Assembly (NCBI GenBank): GCA_011050685.1
Contig: DRFF01000016.1
Location: forward strand, 1-46,494
DNA length: 46,494 nucleotides
Direction: 5' to 3'
Source of the DNA: Aurantimonas coralicida
GTDB taxonomy: Bacteria; Pseudomonadota; Alphaproteobacteria; Rhizobiales; Rhizobiaceae
Every line of letters starts with the position of its first letter. Within the stretch, counting starts at the first letter, position 1. This document shows positions 34,135 to 42,334 of the stretch, one piece after another. A program made the translations under genes and the position numbers. Below the pieces are notes generated by a model that did not search any database, had not been told where the DNA came from, and was given only the letters and a program-made list of their open reading frames with translations.

Positions 34135-34581
34135 TCATGCCGCCGCGCTCTCGTCCTTGCGGGCGATCTGGTCGAGCGCGTCGACCACCGCGTCGAAGGT
34201 CAGCATGGTGGAGGCATGCCGGGCCTTGTAGTCACGGACGGGCTCCAGATATTTCAGATCCTCGAAGCGGCCAGACGGCGGTGCTCCGTTCTCCTTCAGC
34301 ATCCGGCGCATCGTCTCACGGACCGCACGTAATTCGTCAGGTGTAGCGCCGACGATATGGCTGGCCATCACCGACGACGAGGCCTGTCCGAGCGCGCAGG
34401 CCTTCACCTCATGGGCGAAATCCGACACGACCCCGTCGGCGAGCTTCAGATCGACCGTCACCGTCGAGCCGCAAAGCTTGGAGTGCGCGGTCGCGCTCGC
34501 ATCCGCGCTGTCGAGACGTCCGATCCGGGGAATGTTGCCGGCCAATTCGAGAATGCGGGAATTGTACACGTCGTCGATCAC
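34135..34581 (-). CDS. Iron-sulfur cluster assembly scaffold protein (IscU/SufU-like)
   Basis: 148 residues of the NifU N-terminal/IscU fold. Two of the usual three cluster Cys are clear: C37 in [11 protein letters not shown] and C62 in [13 protein letters not shown]. The third is replaced; the place where SufU has its last Cys reads [12 protein letters not shown]. The Asp after the first Cys (CGD in IscU) is Ser here (CGS). Such variants are typical of this alphaproteobacterial subfamily, whose exact role is not settled. The start is GTG 34581. It is divergent from folE and is followed by yidD on the same strand. Confidence 0.88.
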   Translation of the reverse strand: MIDDVYNSRILELAGNIPRIGRLDSADASATAHSKLCGSTVTVDLKLADGVVSDFAHEVKACALGQASSSVMASHIVGATPDELRAVRETMRRMLKENGAPPSGRFEDLKYLEPVRDYKARHASTMLTFDAVVDALDQIARKDESAAA

Positions 34582-34830
34582 TGCAACACCATCCGTCGGC
34601 TTCGGCCGTTTGCCCTGTCATTTCGCTTTTTCCGAAACTATATAGTTGCTCGGGCACCGGTTCGAAAGTCGCCGTCTTCGGTCGCATTGTCATGGCCCGG
34701 TGGCGCCGGAAGTGGGGTAGGTGTGGACAGGATATCGATTTCGAGCCGTAATGACGCTCCGGCGCAGGCTCCAGACCAACATTCCCTATGGATTGCCGCA
34801 CGAATTCCGACTGGCACGGAGCGAAGCAAG

Positions 34831-35454
34831 ATGGACGCTGTCGTCAAGAAATTCCCCGACATTGCCGACGAGAGGCACACCGAGCGGCCGAGCCGAGCGG
34901 AAGCGGAGGCGGCGGTGGAGACGTTGTTGCGCTGGGTCGGCGAAGATCCGACCCGCGAGGGCCTGCGCGAAACGCCGGCCCGCGTCGTGAAATCCTATGA
35001 GGAGCTGTTCGGAGGATACCGACAGGAAGCCGGCGACGTTCTGGGACGCACCTTCGAGGAAATTTCCGGCTACGACGACATGGTGCTGGTCCGCGACGTG
35101 GATTTTCATTCGCACTGCGAGCACCACATGGTGCCGATCATCGGCAAGGCGCACGTCGCCTATGTTCCGGACGGCCGCGTTCTCGGCCTGTCGAAGATCG
35201 CGCGCGTGGTCGATATCTACGGTCGCCGTCTGCAGACGCAGGAATCGATGACCGCGCAGATCGCCACGGCTATCGTCAGCATGCTTCGACCCAAGGGCAT
35301 CGCGGTGATGATCGAAGCCGAACATATGTGCATGTCGATGCGCGGCATCCGGTCCAAGGGCTCGCTGACCGTGACAACGTCCTTCCAGGGCGTCTTTGCC
35401 GACGATGGCGAGTTGAAGGGGCGGTTCTTCTCGCTGACCGGCCACCGGGTGTGA
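34831..35454 (+). CDS. folE: GTP cyclohydrolase I
   Basis: Converts GTP to 7,8-dihydroneopterin triphosphate, the first step of folate and (via other enzymes) queuosine synthesis. 207 residues with the zinc/active-site region [40 protein letters not shown], and [17 protein letters not shown] (Cys). ATG 34831 opens [14 protein letters not shown]; the frame extends far left but those residues are shadow of the opposite-strand gene. It is followed two bases later by hisI. Confidence 0.97.
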   Translation: MDAVVKKFPDIADERHTERPSRAEAEAAVETLLRWVGEDPTREGLRETPARVVKSYEELFGGYRQEAGDVLGRTFEEISGYDDMVLVRDVDFHSHCEHHMVPIIGKAHVAYVPDGRVLGLSKIARVVDIYGRRLQTQESMTAQIATAIVSMLRPKGIAVMIEAEHMCMSMRGIRSKGSLTVTTSFQGVFADDGELKGRFFSLTGHRV

Positions 35455-35456
35455 GA

Positions 35457-35897
35457 ATGGCAATGTCGGACAAGCCGATGTTTGATCGTCCATCAGCCGA
35501 CGCGAGTGAACAAGAGGAAGGAACCCGGCTTCGGCCGCGGTTCGACGCGGCCGGCCTTGTCACCGCCGTAGTCACCGATCACGCCTCCGGCGAGCTCTTG
35601 ATGGTCGCCCATATGAACGAACGGGCGCTTGAGGCGACCTTGTCGACAGGATTGGCGCATTATTGGTCGCGTTCGCGCAACGCGCTCTGGAAAAAGGGCG
35701 AAACGTCCGGCGCCCTGCAAAGCGTTCGCGAAGTCCGCGTCGACTGCGACCAGGACGCCGTCTGGTTGAAAGTCGCCGTCGCCAAGCCGAACGACACGTG
35801 CCACACCAGTCGCACGACCTGCTTCTATCGTGTCGTCGCGGGCGATGGGCACAGCCTTACGGTTCGCGAGACGGGAGATGGTTCCGTCGCCTCTTAA
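35457..35897 (+). CDS. hisI: Phosphoribosyl-AMP cyclohydrolase
   Basis: Third step of histidine biosynthesis, opening the ring of PR-AMP. 146 residues: [58 protein letters not shown] with the metal Asp/Cys cluster, and [16 protein letters not shown] providing the zinc Cys pair. No HisE (PR-ATP pyrophosphatase) domain is fused, as usual for alphaproteobacteria. The start is ATG 35457, 2 bp after folE; ATG 35463 is possible. It is co-transcribed with folE, with the patatin gene 67 bp further on. Confidence 0.95.
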   Translation: MAMSDKPMFDRPSADASEQEEGTRLRPRFDAAGLVTAVVTDHASGELLMVAHMNERALEATLSTGLAHYWSRSRNALWKKGETSGALQSVREVRVDCDQDAVWLKVAVAKPNDTCHTSRTTCFYRVVAGDGHSLTVRETGDGSVAS

Positions 35898-35964
35898 TCG
35901 GATGATCAGACCTTCGCTGTAGCCTCATACTAGATAAACGGAGAACAATCGGGGGCGACGCAAG

Positions 35965-36963
35965 ATGCTTGATAGGGTCTTCGGTTGGGGGGCGGAACCT
36001 CCCCTAGCCAGCTACGCACCTCAAGAGACCGCGACGCGGCGCTCCCCAGGCATCGCGCTGGCCCTGGGCGGCGGAGCGGCCCGCGGATGGGCCCATATCG
36101 GCGTCCTCAGAGCCCTCGACGAATCCGGCATTCGCATCTCCATGATCGCCGGCACGTCGATCGGTGCTCTCGTGGGCGGCTGCTACCTGGCTGGAAAACT
36201 CGACGATCTGGAAACGTTTGCCCTGTCGCTGACGCGACGAGGAATGATGCGGTTTCTCGATCTGCGCTTCGGCGCGGGTGGACTGATTGGCGGGATGCGG
36301 CTCAGCCGTCGCCTGTCGGAATCGCTGGAAGGGATCCAGATCGAGGATTTGGACCGTCGCCTCGTCTGCGTCGCCACCGAGGCGCAAAATGGTCACGAGG
36401 TGTGGATCGATTCCGGCTCCCTGATCCTGGCGATGCGGGCGTCCTATGCTCTTCCAGGTGTTTTCGAGCCGGTCTCCTGCGGCAACCGGCGACTACTCGA
36501 CGGCGCCCTCGTCAACCCGGTTCCGGTGAATGTGTGCCGCGTCAACGAGGAAAAATTCGTCGTCGCCGTGAACCTGCACTACGACCTGTTTGGACGCGCG
36601 GCGGTCGTTCGCATGCGGGCCGTCGCGGATGATGTTGCGGATGACGGGAACGCATCGCCGCAGGGACTGGGGCTGACAGATATCGTAACGCCAAGGTTGG
36701 AAGGCGCCTCTCCCCGGAGAGAGAAACTCAGCATCGCGCGTTCCATGGTCGATGCGTTCAACATCATCCAGGACCGCATCTCGCGCGCTCGCCTTGCCGG
36801 CGATCCTCCGGATCTTTCACTGCAGCCGCGCGTGCGCGACATCGGCCTTTCAGAGTTCTTCCGGGCCGAGGAGGCCATCGCGCTCGGATACGAAGCGACC
36901 AAGAATCGGATCGGCGAGATCGAACGAATGACCGACGGCGCCCTCGAAGCGAGCGGACGGTAG
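35965..36963 (+). CDS. Patatin-like phospholipase (RssA-type)
   Basis: A 332-residue Ser-Asp dyad lipid hydrolase. Oxyanion hole GGGAARGWAHIGVLRAL (about 35-51), nucleophile S65 in GTSIGALVGG and D179 in LLDGALVNPVPVNV are all present, so it should be active. No signal peptide or transmembrane segment is visible; cytoplasmic or peripheral. The substrate (phospholipid, lysophospholipid or ester) is unknown. It follows hisI and is convergent with the CBS protein. Confidence 0.93.
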   Translation: MLDRVFGWGAEPPLASYAPQETATRRSPGIALALGGGAARGWAHIGVLRALDESGIRISMIAGTSIGALVGGCYLAGKLDDLETFALSLTRRGMMRFLDLRFGAGGLIGGMRLSRRLSESLEGIQIEDLDRRLVCVATEAQNGHEVWIDSGSLILAMRASYALPGVFEPVSCGNRRLLDGALVNPVPVNVCRVNEEKFVVAVNLHYDLFGRAAVVRMRAVADDVADDGNASPQGLGLTDIVTPRLEGASPRREKLSIARSMVDAFNIIQDRISRARLAGDPPDLSLQPRVRDIGLSEFFRAEEAIALGYEATKNRIGEIERMTDGALEASGR

Positions 36964-37034
36964 GCGACAACCGGTTTTGTGTGGGGGCTATGCGCGGGCC
37001 GACGCATTGCCCCACCGCCCGTTTTCGCTTTCGT

Positions 37035-37466
37035 TCAGCCGGCGGCGATATATTCGCGCATCTCGTTGGCCTCACGTTCCACTTCCTCGATCCGGCGTTT
37101 GACGACGTCGCCGATCGAAATGATCCCGACCAGCTTATCCTCCTCGCAGACGGGCAAGTGGCGGAACCGGCCGTGGGTCATCAATTCCATCGCCTCGTTG
37201 ATCGAGGTCGATTCCGTACATGTGGTCACCGCCATCGTCATGACGTCGCGCACGCTCTGAGAAATGCTGGCGACGCCAGACGTTCCGATAAGGCGAACGA
37301 TATCGCGCTCCGATACGATGCCGGCAACCGCTCCTTTAGCGTCGACGAGGACGATGGCACCGATCTTCTTGCCCGCGAGTACTTGGACAGCCTCTTCCAG
37401 GGTCGCCTCGGGCCGGAGTGTCACGACCTCCCGCCCCTTCTCTTCCAGTATTTGGCGCACGGACAT
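37035..37466 (-). CDS. CBS-domain pair protein
   Basis: 143 residues consisting of two CBS motifs in tandem: LRPEATLEEAVQVLAGKKIG with AIVLVDAKGAVAGIVSERDI, and STSINEAMELMTHGRFRHLP with VCEEDKLVGIISIGDVVKRR. Such stand-alone pairs bind adenine nucleotides and are thought to be energy sensors. ATG 37466 follows GGAGG. It lies 77 bp after the rhomboid gene on the same strand, so the two may form an operon. Confidence 0.93.
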   Translation of the reverse strand: MSVRQILEEKGREVVTLRPEATLEEAVQVLAGKKIGAIVLVDAKGAVAGIVSERDIVRLIGTSGVASISQSVRDVMTMAVTTCTESTSINEAMELMTHGRFRHLPVCEEDKLVGIISIGDVVKRRIEEVEREANEMREYIAAG

Positions 37467-37543
37467 GTCTTCAGCCTCCCCTTCGTGATCGTTTGGAAAG
37501 GTGAGCCAGAGTCGCGCGAACCGCAAGGGGCAAGGCGCGCGTG

Positions 37544-38296
37544 TCAGGGCATGCGGACGCGCGAAAGGGGATCGAACAGGCGAAATGCCAGGAACCCGAA
37601 CGCGAATCCGCCCAGATGGGCTTCCCAGGCGATCGCGCCACCGCCGAGCGCCCCCCCCACTCCGCTGCCGATCAGCAGGTTGGTCGCGAAAAAGACCCCG
37701 ATGAAGACAAGGACGGTTCGGTTGGCCAACGCATCGACGATCGACACGACCGGCATGTCGGCCCGCGCCGGGTTGAACCGCGTCCGCCCCCGCCCCCCGA
37801 AGGCAAAACGGCAGGCTCCTCCCATCAACGCCGATACAATTCCCGAAGCGCCGATGACTGGAGCGACAAGGGTCGGGTTCAAGATCGCGAAAGCAGCCAC
37901 GCCCGCGAGCGCGCCAACCCCCGAGAAGGCAACGAAACGAACGGTCCCGAGCCGCCGCGCGACCGGTGTCCCGAAAGCCAGCAGCCACACCGCGTTGACG
38001 CCCAGATGCGTCCAATCCCCATGCAGAAACGCATAGGAGAGTGGCGACCAGATATCGGCGCCGGCGGAACGCAACCCGCAGATTTCGTCAAGATCGCCGT
38101 AGCATCCGGGAATGAACGCGAAGTCGAGCAGCACATCGGACGCGGCGACGGGACCCAGGACGAAAACCCTGATCGCATGGACGGTCGCAAGAACCGCGAT
38201 GAGGATCAGAATGATTGCCGGAACGTTGAAGGCCGGAGGATGCGGTCTTCGATCGAGGGTCTCATCGTCCGATTGGCCGGAATGGTGCGGGGTCAC
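37544..38296 (-). CDS. Rhomboid-family intramembrane serine protease
   Basis: 250 residues with about six to seven transmembrane helices. Catalytic S151 in PVIGASGIVSALMGG and H227 in WEAHLGGFAFGFL are present, with the L1 loop/Arg-type YAFLHGDWTHLGVNAVWLL. It cleaves transmembrane substrates inside the membrane; no substrate is evident. The start is taken as GTG 38296 because GGAG lies eight bases upstream and the protein then opens MTPHHSGQSDDETL in the style of its relatives. Further open frame upstream to 38560 runs through the candidate RNA and its terminator. Confidence 0.9.
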   Translation of the reverse strand: MTPHHSGQSDDETLDRRPHPPAFNVPAIILILIAVLATVHAIRVFVLGPVAASDVLLDFAFIPGCYGDLDEICGLRSAGADIWSPLSYAFLHGDWTHLGVNAVWLLAFGTPVARRLGTVRFVAFSGVGALAGVAAFAILNPTLVAPVIGASGIVSALMGGACRFAFGGRGRTRFNPARADMPVVSIVDALANRTVLVFIGVFFATNLLIGSGVGGALGGGAIAWEAHLGGFAFGFLAFRLFDPLSRVRMP

Positions 38297-38407
38297 GCTT
38301 CGTGCTCCATCGTCGTTTCGGTCCTCGTCCACTGCTAGCCGACGACCGTGAGGGTGACGCATCGGCCCGCCGAACATGGGGCGCTGGACGTAAACTGACA
38401 CCAATAG

Positions 38408-38434
38408 AAAAAACCGCCCCATAACATGGGGCGG
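38408..38434 (-). terminator. Rho-independent terminator of the candidate RNA
   Basis: A perfect 9-bp stem CCGCCCCAT/ATGGGGCGG with a 3-nt loop, followed on the minus strand by TTTTTT (A-run at 38408-38413). It lies 112 bp before the rhomboid start and so would stop a minus-strand transcript before that gene. Confidence 0.85.
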
Positions 38435-38513
38435 CCAAAGGTCTGCGTGAATCTGAACTGGAAAACCAGGGAAGCGCAGGTGGGTGCTGCCAGACCGGAT
38501 CGAAATCCGTCCT
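38408..38513 (-). ncRNA. Candidate small structured RNA, about 106 nt
   Basis: On the minus strand, starting around 38513, the sequence has a CGGAT-TTCG-ATCCG hairpin with a UUCG tetraloop (38496-38509). A CTGG-TTTT-CCAG hairpin (38458-38469) is enclosed by CTGCG/CGCAG pairing (38443-38447 with 38475-38479), and an alternative long-range GGTCTG/CAGACC pair (38440-38445 with 38491-38496) is possible. It ends with an intrinsic terminator at 38414-38434 plus six U. Promoter-like boxes lie just upstream. No family could be assigned; it may be a trans-acting sRNA, or a leader of the rhomboid gene. No protein-coding frame here has convincing features. Confidence 0.55.
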
Positions 38514-38519
38514 GCATCA

Positions 38520-38548
38520 TTTGTAAGCCTTCCAGCGCAATTCGACAA
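38520..38548 (-). promoter_or_regulatory. Promoter-like boxes for the candidate RNA
   Basis: On the minus strand TTGTCG (38548-38543), a 17-bp spacer, and TACAAA (38525-38520). Both boxes deviate from consensus at two positions. Transcription would start near 38513. Confidence 0.45.
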
Positions 38549-38689
38549 ACAGATTTGCAAGCGAGAGTTAATACGGCATCACCGCATCGCAGCATGACGA
38601 TTCCTGCACCGATCGTTAAGCTTCGGGCTGTAAAAAGTCCCGGTAAGCGCGGTTGTGCGCGACCGTGGCGAAACGACGGTTGAGAGATT

Positions 38690-39295
38690 ATGCAGGCTCA
38701 GGCTCAAGCACGGCAGACGGGATCGGATGAGCGGCGTCGCTTCAATCGTGTCGACGTCAATCTCCTCGGCCGCTTCATGCGGGAAGACCGAACCGAATAT
38801 CCTTGCCGCGCCGAGAACATGTCCCCTGGGGACGTCGCGATCACCACCGCCGTGCACCCGTCCAAGGACGAGCGGATCATCGTCTACATCGATCATATCG
38901 GTCGATTGGAGGGCACGGTGGTTCGCGTTTTTGACGGCGGCTTTGTGCTCATGCTCAACAGCAGCGAACGCAAGCGCGAGAAGCTGGCCGCCCAGTTGAC
39001 CTGGTTCGCCAACCGTCATGAACTCGATCTACCGGAAGATCGCCGCCATGAGCGGGTCGAGCCGCAAAACCCGTTCGTGGACGTGGTCCTCGAAGACGGC
39101 CGTCGCTACCAGACCCGGATCATCGACTTGTCACTGTCCGGCGCCGCCGTGACGAGCAGCGTTCGGCCCGCCATTGGCTCGCGGATTACGCTGGGCACGA
39201 CGAAAGGACGGGTCGTCCGCCACCTCGAAGAGGGATTCGCGATCGAATTCGCCGCGATGCAGTCGCGCGAAACGATCGAACGCAGCATGCTCTGA
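38690..39295 (+). CDS. Protein with two PilZ domains
   Basis: 201 residues. Domain 1 (about 10-100) begins DERRRFNRVDVNLLGRFM with a basic RxxxR-like motif, but its second motif region ENMSPGDVAI lacks the final Gly of [D/N]xSxxG. Domain 2 (about 105-195) has DRRHERVEPQNPFVDVVL (RxxxR) and IDLSLSGAAVTSS (DxSxxG), complete for c-di-GMP binding. It is therefore expected to bind c-di-GMP through the second domain. No output domain is attached. GAGAG lies shortly before ATG 38690. The candidate RNA is divergent upstream. Target is unknown. Confidence 0.92.
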   Translation: MQAQAQARQTGSDERRRFNRVDVNLLGRFMREDRTEYPCRAENMSPGDVAITTAVHPSKDERIIVYIDHIGRLEGTVVRVFDGGFVLMLNSSERKREKLAAQLTWFANRHELDLPEDRRHERVEPQNPFVDVVLEDGRRYQTRIIDLSLSGAAVTSSVRPAIGSRITLGTTKGRVVRHLEEGFAIEFAAMQSRETIERSML

Positions 39296-39705
39296 CAGCC
39301 TGACGGTATCTGTCCGGAACCCTTGGTGCTGAAGAATGCGTCGCCCAGGCGATATCGCCATGTCCGACTGCCCGAAATGTAAGTTCCTCGCCACCACGAT
39401 AGGGCTGCGCCCCTCTTGCGAGCGGACCATTCTTGCCCCAGTGGCAACGAAGGTCACATGCCCCCCATGCATCGACATGCAACTACGGCGTTCTAACGCT
39501 TTCATTGTGCATCGGAATTCTCGATGCCGGATACACTCTCTGATCCGATGCATTCACCGCTCGGTGCAAGCCCGGCGGCCGTAAAGGCGCCGAGATAGCA
39601 AACCGTCGTTAACATCGTTAAGCTTCCTGCCGCACATGCCCAGTTGGAGAATGATGAGCAACGCAATCCGGCGCGTTCTCAGGATCGGCCGGTGGGGAGG
39701 ACGAC
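39296..39705. other. Intergenic region between the PilZ and SMP-30 genes
   Basis: 410 bp without a supported gene. A plus-strand frame at 39336-39584 contains a Cys-rich stretch (MSDCPKCKFLAT, then VTCPPCIDMQ) that could be a decayed zinc-binding peptide, but there is no ribosome-binding site and the tail is basic noise. At 39614-39626 ATCGTTAAGCTTC repeats a sequence found at 38612-38624, upstream of the PilZ gene. Confidence 0.45.
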
Positions 39706-40752
39706 ATGAACATGGACCGACGTGCATTTCTGTCGGGCAGCGCCGCGCTGGGCGCCGTGCTGGCGATGCCTGGACTCGCGGAGACGCAAGAGATCTCGCT
39801 GCCTCCGCAGCCGTCTCGTTATCCCGATGACGCCTGGGTCGTACTCGACCCGCGCTTTTCCCGGTACATGATTGGCAACACGCCGTTGCAGAGGCAATGG
39901 ACCGGCGCTCTTTGGGCCGAGGGACCCGCCTGGAACGGCGTCGGCCGCTACGCCGTGTTCAGCGACATCCCCAACAACCGGCAAATGCGCTGGGACGCGG
40001 TAACCGAGACGGTGACGCCGCTGCGCCACGTCTCCAACTTTTCCAACGGCAACACCTTCGACTTCGAGGGACGACAGATCAGCTGTGAGCACTCGACCGC
40101 CCGGGTCGTGCGCTATGGGCGGGAAGGTTCGCCGACCGTGCTGGCCGAAACCTTCGAGGGCAAACCGCTGAACGCCCCGAACGACGCGGTGGTCCACCCG
40201 GATGACGGCGGCATCATCTTCACCGATCCGGGCTATGGCAGCCATTGGTATTACGAAGGCAATGTCCGCGAACTGGAACTGCCGACCAGCATCTATCACA
40301 TCGATGCGACCAGCGGCGTGCTGACCAAGCTGACGGACGAGATTTTCAAGCCGAATGGACTCTGCTTTTCGCCGGACTACCGCATCCTCTACGTCGCGGA
40401 TTCGGCCGCCACCCACCATCCCGAGCCGGCCCGCATCATTGCCTGGGACGTCGAGGAGAACGGTCGCAAGCTGACGAACCGGCGCGAGTTCGCGACGCTG
40501 GAAAGCGGGTTCCACGACGGTCTGCGCGCCGATGTCGATGGCAATGTCTGGGCGGCGACAGGCTTTGCCGGAGAAGGGCAGGATGGCGTGCAGGTATATG
40601 CGCCCGATGGCACCAAGATCGGCCAGATCAAGACGCCGGAAGGCTGCGCCAACCTCACCTTTGTCGGGGAACAGCGCAACCGGCTATTCATGACGGCGAG
40701 CCAATCGATCTACACGATCTACACTGCCACCCAAGGCGCCCATATCGCCTGA
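39706..40752 (+). CDS. Tat-exported SMP-30/gluconolactonase family protein
   Basis: 348 residues. The N-terminus MNMDRRAFLSGSAALGAVLA is a twin-arginine signal, so the protein folds before export to the periplasm. The six-bladed beta-propeller shows family blocks LWAEGPAWNGVGRYAVFSDI, FDFEGRQISCEHSTARVVRY, LNAPNDAVVHPDDGGIIFTD (metal-site Asn and Asp), PNGLCFSPDYRILYVAD, and DGLRADVDGNVWAA. SMP-30 enzymes open sugar lactones with Ca2+ or Zn2+; the actual substrate is unknown. The second Met (39712) may be the true start. No sugar operon is adjacent. Confidence 0.92.
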   Translation: MNMDRRAFLSGSAALGAVLAMPGLAETQEISLPPQPSRYPDDAWVVLDPRFSRYMIGNTPLQRQWTGALWAEGPAWNGVGRYAVFSDIPNNRQMRWDAVTETVTPLRHVSNFSNGNTFDFEGRQISCEHSTARVVRYGREGSPTVLAETFEGKPLNAPNDAVVHPDDGGIIFTDPGYGSHWYYEGNVRELELPTSIYHIDATSGVLTKLTDEIFKPNGLCFSPDYRILYVADSAATHHPEPARIIAWDVEENGRKLTNRREFATLESGFHDGLRADVDGNVWAATGFAGEGQDGVQVYAPDGTKIGQIKTPEGCANLTFVGEQRNRLFMTASQSIYTIYTATQGAHIA

Positions 40753-41158
40753 ACTCGCTCGACCAGCCCTGGGCCGTCGGCAATGACGAGATTGAACTGA
40801 TGCCGCGCGGGGCCAGGGCGCGCCCCGGCGCGTCGCCACGAGCTTGGCCTGCCTGGGCCTTCGGCGCCAGCCGATCCGGCGTCGCGGGTGCAGGCTGACT
40901 ACGGCGCGACTGCCCTGCCCTTCCTTCCCCACCTGCGTCAATCTATGCGGATCTCGCCAGCGCCTCGGTCGGCCGGCATGTCCTTTATGGTTGACGAAAT
41001 CCCACTGGTCGGAGAAAAATTCTCGTGAAATTCTTTATGTCATCTAAAGTATAGATGGAGATGAAATCTGATAAAATTTGATACAATTTGCGTTACTACA
41101 TTTTGTGTAGAAGTAAAACGGATGTGACATTGTCCCTGAACGAACGGGGAGAAAGAAA
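40753..41158. other. Intergenic region with an AT-rich right half
   Basis: 406 bp without a gene. The left half is GC-rich and unstructured. The right half (about 41010-41120) is strikingly AT-rich for this genome and includes GAGAAAAATTCTC and an imperfect inverted repeat around CTACATTTTGTGTAG (about 41094-41108). It is the promoter region of the cysteine peptidase at 41159, and such AT-rich tracts are typical targets of MucR/H-NS-like silencers (inference). Confidence 0.5.
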
Positions 41159-41761
41159 ATGCCAAAATTCTTCAGCAAGATGGTGGTCGGTCTCGGATTT
41201 CTGACGGTGGCATTTTCCGCCACGTCGGCCTCCGCACAATCCTCGGCTATGATCACCACGGGGATCACGTCGCAGCCGATCGGACATTATGAATTCTGCA
41301 AGCGCTATCCGGGCACCTGTCAGCCGAACGCCTCGGTCGGCGTGGTAAGCCTGACCCGGGCGATGTGGACCAAGCTCGTCGAGGTCAACAACGCCGTCAA
41401 TTCTTCCATTTTCCCGCGCACGGACCAGGACATGTATGGCGTCCCGGAAGTCTGGTCGTATCCGACGGTTCAAGGTGACTGCGAGGACTACGTGCTGCTG
41501 AAGCAATACATGCTCCAGCGTGAGGGAGTCCCCGCCTCAGCACTGCTGATCACCGTCCTGCGTCAGTCAAACGGCGAAGGCCATGCGGTTTTGACGGTCC
41601 GCACCGATCAAGGCGATTACGTTCTCGATAATCTCGACGATCGCGTTCTTGCTTGGAGCGATACGGATTACGAATATTTGAAGCGTCAGTCGGAACGCGA
41701 TGCCGGCAAATGGCTCGCCATCGCCGACGATCGCAACATTCTGGTCGGCAGCGTCCGCTGA
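41159..41761 (+). CDS. Transglutaminase-like cysteine peptidase (BTLCP, DUF920 family)
   Basis: 200 residues with signal peptide MPKFFSKMVVGLGFLTVAFS and cleavage near SAQ. The catalytic triad is visible: C108 in VQGDCEDYVLLKQYML, H142 in GEGHAVLTVRT and D157 in VLDNLDD. This is the family of periplasmic proteinases that includes LapG, which releases biofilm adhesins; this branch is the alphaproteobacterial BTLCP type and its substrate is unknown. GGGGAG precedes ATG 41159. No LapD homologue is in the window. The gene has an AT-rich promoter region. Confidence 0.93.
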   Translation: MPKFFSKMVVGLGFLTVAFSATSASAQSSAMITTGITSQPIGHYEFCKRYPGTCQPNASVGVVSLTRAMWTKLVEVNNAVNSSIFPRTDQDMYGVPEVWSYPTVQGDCEDYVLLKQYMLQREGVPASALLITVLRQSNGEGHAVLTVRTDQGDYVLDNLDDRVLAWSDTDYEYLKRQSERDAGKWLAIADDRNILVGSVR

Positions 41762-41946
41762 AATCGGCGTCCGCGCTGTCCTGGAACAATGGGCTTCGCG
41801 CCGGAAGCTGCTCCAGCCGGTTTGTCGGTATCCAAATCCCGGCGCGCCCTGCCCGCCGAAATCCCGTCACGCACCCCACCTCGCCGCCGCCAGGCGAGGT
41901 TCAGCTAGGCTGCTCAGGCTTTCCCCGTCCATGCCTGAACGGTCAC

Positions 41947-41976
41947 GGAGCCGGCCCTTCTGGAAGGGCCGGCTCC
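41947..41976. terminator. Long perfect hairpin, probable terminator between convergent genes
   Basis: GGAGCCGGCCCTT, a 4-nt loop CTGG, and AAGGGCCGGCTCC: a 13-bp perfect stem between the plus-strand peptidase (stop 41761) and the minus-strand DUF3126 gene (stop 42054). It lacks a clear U-run on either side, so it may act with Rho or as an RNA 3' stabiliser. Confidence 0.6.
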
Positions 41977-42053
41977 TCTATCCACGATCACCAATACGCC
42001 GCGCCCCCCGCCAGTGAGGGACGAGCCGACCGGCCTAGCTGGGCGCCGTCGTC

Positions 42054-42263
42054 CTATTCCAGATCGATGTCGAGGATCGTCATGGTGAAGTGATACGACA
42101 GTTCACCCTCCTCAGTATCCTTCGCGAGCAACCCGACGAATTCGCTGTTGAGATAGACCTCAGCCGAATCGGCGCTGCGCGCAAGCGCACGAACCTGGAG
42201 GTCGGCTCCTTTGAAACTTTGTCTCAGATAAGCTTCGAGCTTGCGTATTTCGTCGGGCTTCAC
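42054..42263 (-). CDS. DUF3126 family protein
   Basis: 69 residues, MKPDEIRKLEAYLRQSFKGA through SAEVYLNSEFVGLLAKDTEE to MTILDIDLE. Both the opening and the YLxxEFxG...MxILDIDL ending are characteristic of DUF3126, a small alphaproteobacterial family with no known function. The start is taken as GTG 42263 because AGGAG lies six bases upstream and relatives begin MKPDEI; a TTG at 42281 would add six residues. It is followed by cysE upstream on the same strand, 72 bp away, as in many relatives. Confidence 0.9.
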   Translation of the reverse strand: MKPDEIRKLEAYLRQSFKGADLQVRALARSADSAEVYLNSEFVGLLAKDTEEGELSYHFTMTILDIDLE

Positions 42264-42334
42264 ATCGTTCTCCTGGACCAATTTCGAACGGCTGTAGCTA
42301 GGCCTCCGCTCGCAAATTCAATGCGCCGACGCAA

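Noticed and set aside
38440-38496. Resemblance of the plus-strand sequence to a cobalamin riboswitch core (GGGAAG...GGTG...CTGCC)
   Set aside because: The CCCGCAACTGT and B12-box blocks are missing, and the intrinsic terminator fits only the minus strand.
38297-38560. N-terminal extension of the rhomboid protease to 38560
   Set aside because: It would run through the candidate RNA and its terminator, has no hydrophobic or family-like sequence, and GTG 38296 has a proper ribosome-binding site.
39336-39584. Cys-rich 82-codon plus-strand frame
   Set aside because: Two CxxC-like pairs suggest a zinc peptide, but there is no ribosome-binding site and the C-terminal third is basic, repetitive noise.
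39606-39622. CtrA binding site upstream of the SMP-30 gene
   Set aside because: TTAA pairs are separated by 5 bp, not 7, so it does not meet the CtrA consensus; reported only as a repeated motif.
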